Below, piece after piece: positions 27,800 through 34,053 of a stretch of DNA of 39,478 bases. The stretch is from the NCBI GenBank assembly GCA_006218025.1, contig VBWA01000032.1, forward strand, positions 1 to 39,478. Direction: 5' to 3'. The notes under the pieces are model-generated. The model was not told where the DNA came from, did not search any database, and saw only the letters and a program-made list of their open reading frames with translations. Source of the stretch: Rhodocyclaceae bacterium. GTDB lineage: Bacteria; Pseudomonadota; Gammaproteobacteria; Burkholderiales; Rhodocyclaceae. Each line of letters opens with the position of its first letter. Within the stretch, counting starts at the first letter, position 1. The position numbers and the translations under genes are program-made.

Positions 27800-28566
27800 A
27801 TTTCACCGTAGCACCAGCGCCGACTATTGCTGAGCGCGGCTTCACCCTGATCGAACTCGCCATCGTGATGTTCATCGTCACGCTGCTGCTCGGCGGCATG
27901 CTCCTGCCGCTATCGGCACAGCAGGATATCCGCAACTTCGGGGATACCCAGAAGAGGCTGACGGACGCGCGCGACGCCCTGCTCGGCTTTGCCATCGCCA
28001 ATGATCGACTTCCCTGTCCGGCGTCGGCCGCCAGCAACGGGCTGGAAAGTCCGGTCGGCGGAGGCGTGTGCACCAATCCCCACGATGGCTTTTTTCCTGC
28101 GGCGACGCTGGGTTTGTCACCCGTCGATTCGCAAGGCTATTTCCTCGACGGCTGGAGCGGAGAAACCACTAGTCGGGTGCGCTATGCAATCAGCACGGCA
28201 AACACCAGCGCGTTCACCACCCAAAGCGGGATGAAGAACACCGGGCTGACAACCCTGGCGCCCGACCTCCAGATATGCAGTACCGGCGTCGGCATGACCA
28301 ATCCGGGGGTTCCCCTGACGGCCACCTGTGCGGCGAATACCTCTCTTGCCACCGACGCAGTCGCCGTCGTCTATTCGCTCGGCAAGAACGCCGGAACCGC
28401 CGGCGCAGGGACGGAAGAAAACCACAACCCCAACCCCAGCTCCACGCTCGTCGCGGACCGCGCCTTCGTCAATGCAACGCAAGGCAGCGCATTCGACGAT
28501 CAGATGCTCTGGCTGTCGAAGAGTACGCTGTTCAACCGCATGGTCGCCGCCGGCAGATTGCCCTGA
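27787..28566 (+). CDS. Type IV prepilin-like protein
   Basis: This prepilin has the canonical cleavage motif RGFTLIELAIVMFIV: Gly18 at -1 and Glu at +5. It has 259 residues from ATG 27787, or 256 from ATG 27796, which makes an ATGA overlap with the preceding stop. The stalk segment RLTDARDALLGFAIANDRLPCPA matches AREAVLGYAVRYR in the giant pilin, so the two are related. The globular part has a Cys pair near CPAS/VCTNP and another near QICS/ATCA that could form disulphides. The leader contains the dispersed word (VAPAPTIA). It is the last gene of the pilus operon, and no separate major pilin or prepilin peptidase is present. Confidence 0.88.
   Translation: MAAMNFTVAPAPTIAERGFTLIELAIVMFIVTLLLGGMLLPLSAQQDIRNFGDTQKRLTDARDALLGFAIANDRLPCPASAASNGLESPVGGGVCTNPHDGFFPAATLGLSPVDSQGYFLDGWSGETTSRVRYAISTANTSAFTTQSGMKNTGLTTLAPDLQICSTGVGMTNPGVPLTATCAANTSLATDAVAVVYSLGKNAGTAGAGTEENHNPNPSSTLVADRAFVNATQGSAFDDQMLWLSKSTLFNRMVAAGRLP
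27806..27829 (+). repeat. Dispersed word, copy 5 (in the prepilin leader)
   Basis: The core CCAGCGCCGACT is at 27814-27825, preceded by CCGTAGCA and followed by ATTG. In frame it encodes VAPAPTIA in the cytoplasmic leader that is removed from the pilin. Confidence 0.8.
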
Positions 28567-28568
28567 GT

Positions 28569-28636
28569 CCGACAATAGTCGGCGCTGGCGCGCTCTGCGT
28601 ACCTGGGACGCCGCTTCGCGGGCAGGTAACGGCGTC
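28569..28636. terminator. Hairpin region between the convergent pilin and galE genes
   Basis: Several stems lie in the 76-base gap: CCGAC-aata-GTCGG (28569-28582), ACCTG/CAGGT (28601-28605 with 28623-28627) and GACGCCG/CGGCGTC (28607-28613 with 28630-28636). There is no T-run, so this is at best a weak or bidirectional terminator. The first hairpin is built partly from the dispersed word. Confidence 0.35.
28573..28596 (-). repeat. Dispersed word, copy 6 (intergenic)
   Basis: The core CCAGCGCCGACT is read on the minus strand at 28577-28588. It is followed by ATTG and preceded by AGAGCGCG. This is the only copy outside a gene and sits between the convergent pilin and galE 3' ends. Confidence 0.75.
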
Positions 28637-28642
28637 GCAGTA

Positions 28643-29653
28643 TCAGGCGAAGCCCTGCGGATTCTTCCGCTGCCAGTTCCACGAATCGCGGCACATGTCT
28701 TCCAGCGTACGCTGCGCCGTCCAGCCGAGGCGCTGCCTCGCCAGTGAAGGGTCGCCCCAGTAGGCCGGCACGTCGCCTGCCCGCCGCGCCACGATGCGAT
28801 AGGGAATCGCCTGCCCACTGGCCTGTTCGAAGGCCTTCACCAGGTCCAGCACGCTATAGCCGCAACCGGTGCCGAGATTGGCCGCCAGCACCTCGCGCGG
28901 ATCGCGCAAGGCCCACTCAAGCGCTGCCTGATGGCCTTCCGCCAGATCCATGACATGGATGTAATCGCGGACGCCCGTGCCGTCGGGCGTCGGGTAATCG
29001 CCGCCGAAGACCTGCAGTTCCGGCCGGCGACCCACGGCGACTTGCGTGACGAAAGGCATCAGGTTGTTGGGAATGCCGTTCGGGTCTTCGCCGATCAGCC
29101 CCCCGGGATGCGCGCCCACCGGATTGAAGTAGCGCAGCAGCGCGATCGACCAGTCGGACGCCGCGACATGCAGGTCGCTCAGTACTTCCTCGACCATCAG
29201 CTTGGTGCGCCCGTAGGTGTTGGCCGGCCGCAGCGCGGCCGATTCCGGAATCGGGCTGGAATCCGGCTCGCCGTAAACGCAGGCGGACGAGCTGAAAACG
29301 ATGCGCCTGACCTCGGCCCGCATCATCGCTTCGAGCAGCACCAGGGTGCCCGTGACATTGTTGTCGTAGTAGCGCAGCGGCTGCGTCGCCGATTCGCCGA
29401 CCGCCTTGAGCCCGGCAAAGTGCACCACCGCACTGATCGAGTGCTGGTCGAACAGGCCGTCCATGTCCTGCCGCGAGCGCACGTCGCCCTGAACGCAGGG
29501 CACCGGCCGGCCGACGATGGCTTCCAGCCGCTGCACGCCGAGCGGCTTGCTGTTGCTGAAGTTGTCGAACAGCACCACGTCGTGCCCGGCCCCGATCAGC
29601 ACCGCAGCGGTGTGCAATCCGATGTAGCCGGCGCCTCCTGTCAGCAGAATCAT
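28643..29653 (-). CDS. galE: UDP-glucose 4-epimerase
   Basis: GalE interconverts UDP-glucose and UDP-galactose for surface polysaccharide or LPS. It has 336 residues, an extended SDR. Visible are the NAD-binding MILLTGGAGYIGLHT, VVHFAGLKAVGES, the SSSACVYG strand with its catalytic Ser, Tyr147-x3-Lys151 (NTYGRTK) and FNPVGAHPGGLIGEDPNGIPNNLMPFV, all typical of GalE. GGGAAAG lies just upstream of the ATG. It is transcribed towards the pilus operon. It stands alone, although galactosyl units could be relevant to a lectin-bearing pilus; that link is speculative. Confidence 0.95.
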   Translation of the reverse strand: MILLTGGAGYIGLHTAAVLIGAGHDVVLFDNFSNSKPLGVQRLEAIVGRPVPCVQGDVRSRQDMDGLFDQHSISAVVHFAGLKAVGESATQPLRYYDNNVTGTLVLLEAMMRAEVRRIVFSSSACVYGEPDSSPIPESAALRPANTYGRTKLMVEEVLSDLHVAASDWSIALLRYFNPVGAHPGGLIGEDPNGIPNNLMPFVTQVAVGRRPELQVFGGDYPTPDGTGVRDYIHVMDLAEGHQAALEWALRDPREVLAANLGTGCGYSVLDLVKAFEQASGQAIPYRIVARRAGDVPAYWGDPSLARQRLGWTAQRTLEDMCRDSWNWQRKNPQGFA

Positions 29654-29681
29654 TTGTCTTTCCCGTGAATGGATGGCTGCA

Positions 29682-29687
29682 ATTCTA
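29682..29687 (-). promoter_or_regulatory. -10-like box upstream of galE
   Basis: TAGAAT on the minus strand is followed by TGC, giving the same TAGAATTGC nonamer as before mlaF. It lies about 29 bases upstream of the galE start. No clear -35 is seen. Confidence 0.35.
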
Positions 29688-29772
29688 GCCGACCCGCATC
29701 AGCCGGCATCCGGCCGAATCTTCCTTTATGACCATCATCACATTTCCTGAATCCACCGTGCCGTGCCGCCGG

Positions 29773-29778
29773 TAGAAT
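29773..29778 (+). promoter_or_regulatory. -10-like box upstream of rpe
   Basis: TAGAAT followed by TGC (TAGAATTGC again) lies 27 bases before the GTG start of rpe. No clear -35 is seen. AGGAG, 7 bases before the GTG, fixes the translation start. Confidence 0.35.
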
Positions 29779-29805
29779 TGCGGAATCTACTATCAGGAGT
29801 TCGCC

Positions 29806-30495
29806 GTGTCCAAAGACTTCAGGATTGCCCCGAGCATTCTCTCCGCCAACTTCGCCCGGCTCGGCGAGGAAGTCGATAACGTGCTCGCCGCGGGCGCCGA
29901 CATCGTGCATTTCGACGTCATGGACAACCATTACGTGCCGAACCTGACCATCGGCCCGCTGGTCTGCGAGGCCCTGCGCAAGCATGGCGTCACGGCGCCG
30001 ATCGACGTGCATCTGATGGTCAAGCCGGTCGACCGCATCATCCCCGACTTCGCCAAGGCCGGCGCCACCTACATCACCTTCCATCCGGACGCCTCGGACC
30101 ACGTCGATCGCACCATCGCGCTGATCCGCGAATGCGGTTGCAAGCCGGGACTGGTGTTCAACCCGGCCACGCCGCTCGACGTACTCGAGTACACCCTGGA
30201 CAAGCTCGACATGGTGCTGCTGATGAGCGTCAACCCCGGTTTCGGCGGCCAGAAGTTCATCCCCTACGTGCTTGACAAGGCCCGCAAGGTGCGCCAGATG
30301 ATCGATGCGCGCGGCCTCGACATCAGCCTCGAAATCGACGGCGGCGTCGGCACCGGCAACATCCTGGAAGTGGCCAAGGCCGGGGTCGATACCTTCGTCG
30401 CCGGCTCGGCGGTGTTCGGCGCCGCGAAGGACAGCGACCCCCATCGTTACGACACGGTGATCGGCGCGCTGCGCGCCGAACTCAAGAACGCCTGA
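29806..30495 (+). CDS. rpe: Ribulose-phosphate 3-epimerase
   Basis: Rpe interconverts ribulose 5-phosphate and xylulose 5-phosphate in the pentose phosphate or Calvin cycles. The start is GTG 29806 ([20 protein letters not shown]), set by AGGAG 7 bases upstream, giving 229 residues. The metal-binding and catalytic residues of the TIM barrel are visible: HFDVMD with His35 and Asp37, DVHLMV with His69, [12 protein letters not shown] and LEIDGGVG with the second catalytic Asp. The phosphate-binding AGSAVFG is near the C-terminus. Its last 14 bases overlap the 3' end of the convergent MerR gene. Confidence 0.97.
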   Translation: MSKDFRIAPSILSANFARLGEEVDNVLAAGADIVHFDVMDNHYVPNLTIGPLVCEALRKHGVTAPIDVHLMVKPVDRIIPDFAKAGATYITFHPDASDHVDRTIALIRECGCKPGLVFNPATPLDVLEYTLDKLDMVLLMSVNPGFGGQKFIPYVLDKARKVRQMIDARGLDISLEIDGGVGTGNILEVAKAGVDTFVAGSAVFGAAKDSDPHRYDTVIGALRAELKNA

Positions 30496-30988
30496 CGGCT
30501 TTCCTGCCGCGGCGTCGGGCCGCAAGTTCGTGCCCGAGCTCGCCGTGGATCATGCGCAACTCGGTCAGCGTGGTCTCGATGTCGCGGCGACGCGAATCGA
30601 GCTCGCCGATCGCCGCCTCGATGCGTCCCACCAAATATTCGAGCTGTTTGGCGTGACCCTCGCCGTGATCGCCGTAAAGCGACAGGATGTGCTCGATTTC
30701 CGCCAGCGACAGACCCATCGCCCGTCCGCGCAGAATCAGCGCCAGCCGCACGCGGTCGCGGCGGGTATAGGCGCGGCCGCCGTTGATCCGGCGCGGCGCC
30801 AGCAGGCCGCGGGCCTCGTAGAGGCGGATCGCGCGCTGGGTAACGCCGAGTTCGCGCGCCAGCTCGGTGATGCCCGACAGTTCGGTCTCGTCGCCGCCGC
30901 GATGGGCGGCGACGGTATCCTCGGCGCGCACCTCGTCCGCCGCCCCTGACGTCACCCGCTTCGAGCGGCTGCGGGCCTTGCCGGTCAT
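30482..30988 (-). CDS. MerR-family regulator, LiuR-like
   Basis: This 168-residue regulator starts at ATG 30988 ([11 protein letters not shown]) behind GGAAAGG; the longer open frame overlaps the SCP2 gene and is a shadow. After a basic, probably disordered 38-residue tail comes the winged helix ([29 protein letters not shown], 39-67; [32 protein letters not shown], 71-102) and a dimerising helix. The RDRVRLxLILRGxxxGxSLAEI block is what I recall of LiuR-type regulators of leucine and acyclic-terpene genes. No metal-binding cysteines are present, so an acyl-CoA or organic effector is likely. It probably controls the neighbouring operon through the dyad at 31444-31465. Confidence 0.85.
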   Translation of the reverse strand: MTGKARSRSKRVTSGAADEVRAEDTVAAHRGGDETELSGITELARELGVTQRAIRLYEARGLLAPRRINGGRAYTRRDRVRLALILRGRAMGLSLAEIEHILSLYGDHGEGHAKQLEYLVGRIEAAIGELDSRRRDIETTLTELRMIHGELGHELAARRRGRKAVRRS

Positions 30989-31002
30989 CGCCGCACCTTT
31001 CC

Positions 31003-31299
31003 TCAGACGATGCGGTTGAGCTTCATCGCGACGCTCATGTCGCCGGTCACCACGAAGCGGCCGGTCATGAAACCGGTCACCGGCTCGAGTTCGCCCTTGA
31101 GCATCGCCGCCAGGTTGTCGAGGGTGATGCTGACGGTGCATTCGGCCGCGCGGTCAACGTTGTCCACGCTGTTGGGCAGGGCCTTGCCGTCGACATAGGC
31201 GACGCCGTCGGCGCCGCAGTCGAACTTCAGCGTCGCGCCGAGGCCGCTGTCGGCGCCCACCTTCTCGCGCAAGGTTGTGATGCAGGTCTGCAAATCCAT
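31003..31299 (-). CDS. SCP2 sterol-binding domain protein
   Basis: This stand-alone 98-residue SCP2-type lipid carrier starts at ATG 31299 behind GGAG. The open frame continuing upstream for about 500 codons is a shadow of the SDR gene and a repeat. Typical features are KFDCGADGVAYVDGKAL, AECTVSITLDNLAAMLKGELEPVTGFMTGRFVVTGDMSVAMKL. SCP2 folds hold a hydrophobic tunnel for acyl-CoA or sterol ligands. The MerR gene follows 14 bases later, so the two form an operon divergent from the carboxylase operon. This suggests a role in presenting bulky acyl-CoA substrates; that is inference. Confidence 0.88.
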   Translation of the reverse strand: MDLQTCITTLREKVGADSGLGATLKFDCGADGVAYVDGKALPNSVDNVDRAAECTVSITLDNLAAMLKGELEPVTGFMTGRFVVTGDMSVAMKLNRIV

Positions 31300-31350
31300 G
31301 CGGGTCTCCTCTTTGCCGGTTGCGCCGGGTGCTATTGATCCGGCATCAGT

Positions 31351-31417
31351 GAACCTGAAACCACCGTTCGGGCTGAGCCTGTCGAAGCCCTGCGCGCCCT
31401 TCGACAAGCTCAGGTTC
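31351..31417. repeat. REP-like intergenic hairpin repeat
   Basis: TGAGCCTGTCGAAG (31374-31387) pairs with CTTCGACAAGCTCA (31399-31412) with one mismatch around an 11-base loop. GAACCTGA (31351-31358) pairs with TCAGGTTC (31410-31417) as an alternative outer stem. I recognise this as the widespread intergenic repeat of proteobacteria containing CTTCGACAGGCTCAG. It lies between the divergent SCP2 and SDR genes. Confidence 0.8.
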
Positions 31418-31443
31418 AAGCATTTTCTTACGCATGGGCGATG

Positions 31444-31465
31444 ATGTTGACCCATAGGTGAACAT
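31444..31465. promoter_or_regulatory. Palindromic operator overlapping the SDR operon promoter
   Basis: Left half ATGTTGACC (31444-31452) and right half GGTGAACAT (31457-31465) are inverted copies with a single mismatch, separated by 4 bases. The dyad covers the -35 hexamer and the start of the spacer, the kind of position used by MerR-family regulators. The divergently encoded LiuR-like protein is the obvious candidate ligand. Confidence 0.6.
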
Positions 31466-31475
31466 TGCGTAGCAT
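31447..31475 (+). promoter_or_regulatory. Sigma-70 promoter of the SDR-carboxylase operon
   Basis: TTGACC (31447-31452) and TAGCAT (31470-31475) are separated by exactly 17 bases. Transcription would start near 31482, giving a leader of about 43 bases with GAGGAGG ahead of the SDR ATG. This is the best-formed promoter in the window. Confidence 0.6.
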
Positions 31476-31524
31476 GGCCTGAAAATCGCACCCGGGCCGA
31501 AGGCCGCGGAAGAGGAGGCAGCAA

Positions 31525-32424
31525 ATGACAAATAGTGGCTCCACTGGCGACACCGCTGGCAGCTACGCCAGCGTTCTGCGTCCCGGCACCTTCGCCGGCC
31601 AGGTGGTATGGGTCACCGGCGGCGGCAGCGGCATCGGCCGCTGCATCGCCCACGAGCTGGCCTCGCTCGGCGCCACGGTGGTGGTCTCCGGACGCAGCGA
31701 GGACAAGCTGGCCCGGGTCGTCGCCGAGATCACGGCGGACGGCGGTCGCGCCGACGCCATCGCCTTCGACATCCGCGACGAGGCCGCCGTGCGCGACGGC
31801 GTCGCCGCCATCGTCGGCCGCCACGGCCGCATCCGCGGCCTGGTGAACAACGCCGGCGGCCAGTTTCCCTCGCCGCTGCTGGCGATCAGCAAAAAGGGCT
31901 TCGAGACCGTGCTGGCCAACAACCTGACCGGCGGCTTCCTGATGATGCGCGAGGTCTTCCTGCAGAGCATGCAGCAGCACGGCGGCGCCGTGGTGAACAT
32001 GACGGCCGACTTCCGCAACGGCATGCCGGGCATGGGCCATTCGGGCGCCGCGCGCGCCGGCATGAGCAACCTGACCATGACCGCCGCCTTCGAATGGGCG
32101 CCCTTCCACGTTCGCGTCAATGCCGTGGCGCCCGGCTGGATCGCCTCCTCGGGCATGGACCACTACAGCGGCGCGGTGAAGGCCATGATCCCGAAGCTCA
32201 AGCATCACGTGCCGCTGCGCCGGCTCGGTACGGAAGCCGAAGTCAGCGCCGTGATCTGCTTCCTGCTCTCGCCCGGAGCCGCCTTCGTCACCGGCGTCAC
32301 GGTGCCCATCGACGGCGGCGCGCCGCTCGGCAGTCCGGTGTTTCCCATGGGCGATTACGCCGCCAGCGTCGCCTTCGACGGCTTTCATCGCGCCGAGACG
32401 CCCGCGGTCCTGAAGGGAGAATAG
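31525..32424 (+). CDS. Short-chain dehydrogenase/reductase, trans-2-enoyl-CoA reductase-like
   Basis: This 299-residue SDR has the NAD(P) motif TGGGSGIG (about 32-39) and NNAGG (about 109-113). The usual YxxxK active site is not visible: the corresponding segment reads GHSGAARAGMSNLT, as in peroxisomal trans-2-enoyl-CoA reductase and dienoyl-CoA reductase relatives. It is the first gene of the operon, 4 bases before the carboxylase beta gene, and occupies the place of atuB in atuABCDEFGH loci. It probably acts on an unsaturated or oxidised acyl-CoA or alcohol intermediate; the exact reaction is not readable. Confidence 0.8.
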   Translation: MTNSGSTGDTAGSYASVLRPGTFAGQVVWVTGGGSGIGRCIAHELASLGATVVVSGRSEDKLARVVAEITADGGRADAIAFDIRDEAAVRDGVAAIVGRHGRIRGLVNNAGGQFPSPLLAISKKGFETVLANNLTGGFLMMREVFLQSMQQHGGAVVNMTADFRNGMPGMGHSGAARAGMSNLTMTAAFEWAPFHVRVNAVAPGWIASSGMDHYSGAVKAMIPKLKHHVPLRRLGTEAEVSAVICFLLSPGAAFVTGVTVPIDGGAPLGSPVFPMGDYAASVAFDGFHRAETPAVLKGE

Positions 32425-32428
32425 GACC

Positions 32429-34039
32429 GTGCCCATCCTGTCCTCCGCACTCGATCCGCGCGCCGCGAGCTTCCGCGCCAACATCGAGCGCATGCAGGAG
32501 CGCCTGGCCGAGGTGCGCGCACTGGAGCAGAAGGTGCGCGACGAATCGGCCTCCAAGCGCGAGAAGTTCGAAAAGCGCGGCCAGATCCTGCCGCGCGAGC
32601 GTGTTGCCCGCCTGCTCGACCGCGACAGCGACTTCCTCGAACTGTCGAGCCTCGCCGGCCTCGGCATGCACGACGACGACGGCAAAAAGGCCGTGCTCGG
32701 CGGCGGCTCCATCGTCGGCATCGGCCAGGTCGCCGGCAAGCGCTGCGTGGTACTGGCGAGCGACAGCGCGATCAAGGGCGGCACGGTGCCGCCGATGGGC
32801 CTCAAGAAAACCCTGCGCGCGCAGGAGATCGCCCGCGACAACCGCCTGCCGATGGTCTATCTGGTAGAGAGCGGCGGCGCCAACCTGATGTACCAGGCCG
32901 ACATCTTCATCGACGGCGGCCGCAGCTTCGCCAACCAGGCCCGCCTCTCCGCCGCCGGCATCCCGCAGATCGCCGTGGTGCATGGTTCCTCCACCGCCGG
33001 CGGCGCCTACCTGCCGGGGTTGTCCGACTATGTGATCCTGGTGCGCGGCCGCTCCAATATCTATCTGGCCGGCCCGCCGCTGGTCAAGGCCGCCATGGGC
33101 GAGGATTGCGACGACGAAACCCTCGGCGGCGCCGAAACCCACGCCACCGTCACCGGCCTTGGCGAATACCTCTGCGAGAACGACGGCCACGCCATCGCCA
33201 TGGCGCGCGAAGTGATGGACAAATTGTCCTGGGACGCCGTCCCGCCAGCGCCGACTTTTGCCGCTCCCCGCTACAACGCCGAAGAACTGCTCGGCGTGGT
33301 GCCGGTCGACGAGCGCGAACCCTACGACGTGCGCGAAGTGATCATGCGCCTGGTCGATGCCTCGGACTTCCTCGAATTCAAGGCGGTGTATGCCATCGAC
33401 ACCATCTGCGGCCATGCCCGCATCGGCGGCCGCCTGGTCGGCATCCTCGGCAACAACGGACCGATCCAGCCCGACGGCTCGACCAAGGCCGCGCAGTTCA
33501 TCCAGCTGTGCGACCAGAGCGGCACGCCGCTGGTCTTCCTGCAGAACACCACCGGCTACATGGTCGGCTCGGTGGCCGAACGCGCCGGAGCGATCAAGCA
33601 CGGCTCGAAGATGATCCAGGCGGTGGCCAACGCCGGCGTGCCCAAACTCACCGTGGTGCTCGGCGGCTCCTACGGCGCCGGCAACTACGGCATGTGCGGA
33701 CGCGGCTTCGATCCGCGCTTCATCTTCGCCTGGCCTTCGGCGCGCACTGCCGTGATGGGCGCCGCGCAGGCGGCCAAGGTCATGGAAATCGTCGGCCGCA
33801 GCAAGCTCGAACGCGCCGGCCACCCGGTCAACGAGGAGGCGCTCGCCGCCATGTCCGAGGGCCTGCGGCTGCGCCTGGAAAAGGAATCGACCGCGCTGTT
33901 CGGCACGGCGCGGCTTTGGGACGACGGCATCATCGACCCGCGCGACACGCGGCGCGTCCTCACGCTTTGCCTCGACATCTGCGCCGAAGCCGCGGCGCGC
34001 CCGCTGCGTCCGAACAGCTTCGGCGTCGCCCGTTTTTAG
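32429..34039 (+). CDS. Acyl-CoA carboxylase beta subunit (geranyl-CoA or methylcrotonyl-CoA type)
   Basis: This is a 536-residue biotin-dependent carboxyltransferase. The start is GTG 32429 (MPILSSALDPRAASFRANIERM), matching the conserved MCC/GCC N-terminus and preceded by AGGGAG. The crotonase-like halves show YLVESGGANLMYQADIF (144-160), HGSSTAGGAYLPGLSDYV, GGSYGAGNYGMCGRGFDPRFIFAWP and QAAKVM. Where I recall methylcrotonyl-CoA carboxylases having HFGRIFFNQ, this protein has DGGRSFANQ (162-170), i.e. Gly in place of the chain-length-limiting Phe, which favours a geranyl-CoA-type pocket. Gene order also matches atuC. It pairs with the alpha subunit at 36007-37956. It carries one copy of the dispersed word (VPPAPTFA). 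Confidence 0.88.
   Translation: MPILSSALDPRAASFRANIERMQERLAEVRALEQKVRDESASKREKFEKRGQILPRERVARLLDRDSDFLELSSLAGLGMHDDDGKKAVLGGGSIVGIGQVAGKRCVVLASDSAIKGGTVPPMGLKKTLRAQEIARDNRLPMVYLVESGGANLMYQADIFIDGGRSFANQARLSAAGIPQIAVVHGSSTAGGAYLPGLSDYVILVRGRSNIYLAGPPLVKAAMGEDCDDETLGGAETHATVTGLGEYLCENDGHAIAMAREVMDKLSWDAVPPAPTFAAPRYNAEELLGVVPVDEREPYDVREVIMRLVDASDFLEFKAVYAIDTICGHARIGGRLVGILGNNGPIQPDGSTKAAQFIQLCDQSGTPLVFLQNTTGYMVGSVAERAGAIKHGSKMIQAVANAGVPKLTVVLGGSYGAGNYGMCGRGFDPRFIFAWPSARTAVMGAAQAAKVMEIVGRSKLERAGHPVNEEALAAMSEGLRLRLEKESTALFGTARLWDDGIIDPRDTRRVLTLCLDICAEAAARPLRPNSFGVARF
33237..33260 (+). repeat. Dispersed word, copy 7 (in the carboxylase beta gene)
   Basis: The core CCAGCGCCGACT is at 33245-33256, preceded by CCGTCCCG and followed by TTTG. 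In frame it encodes VPPAPTFA in the linker between the two halves of the carboxyltransferase. Confidence 0.8.
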
Positions 34040-34053
34040 ACAGGGAGCCACAC

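Noticed and set aside
31003-32841. Very long minus-strand open frame (612 codons) across the SCP2 gene, repeat and SDR gene
   Set aside because: Only the last 98 codons are a real gene. The rest is antisense to the SDR, with Arg/Ala/His-rich composition and a translated intergenic repeat.
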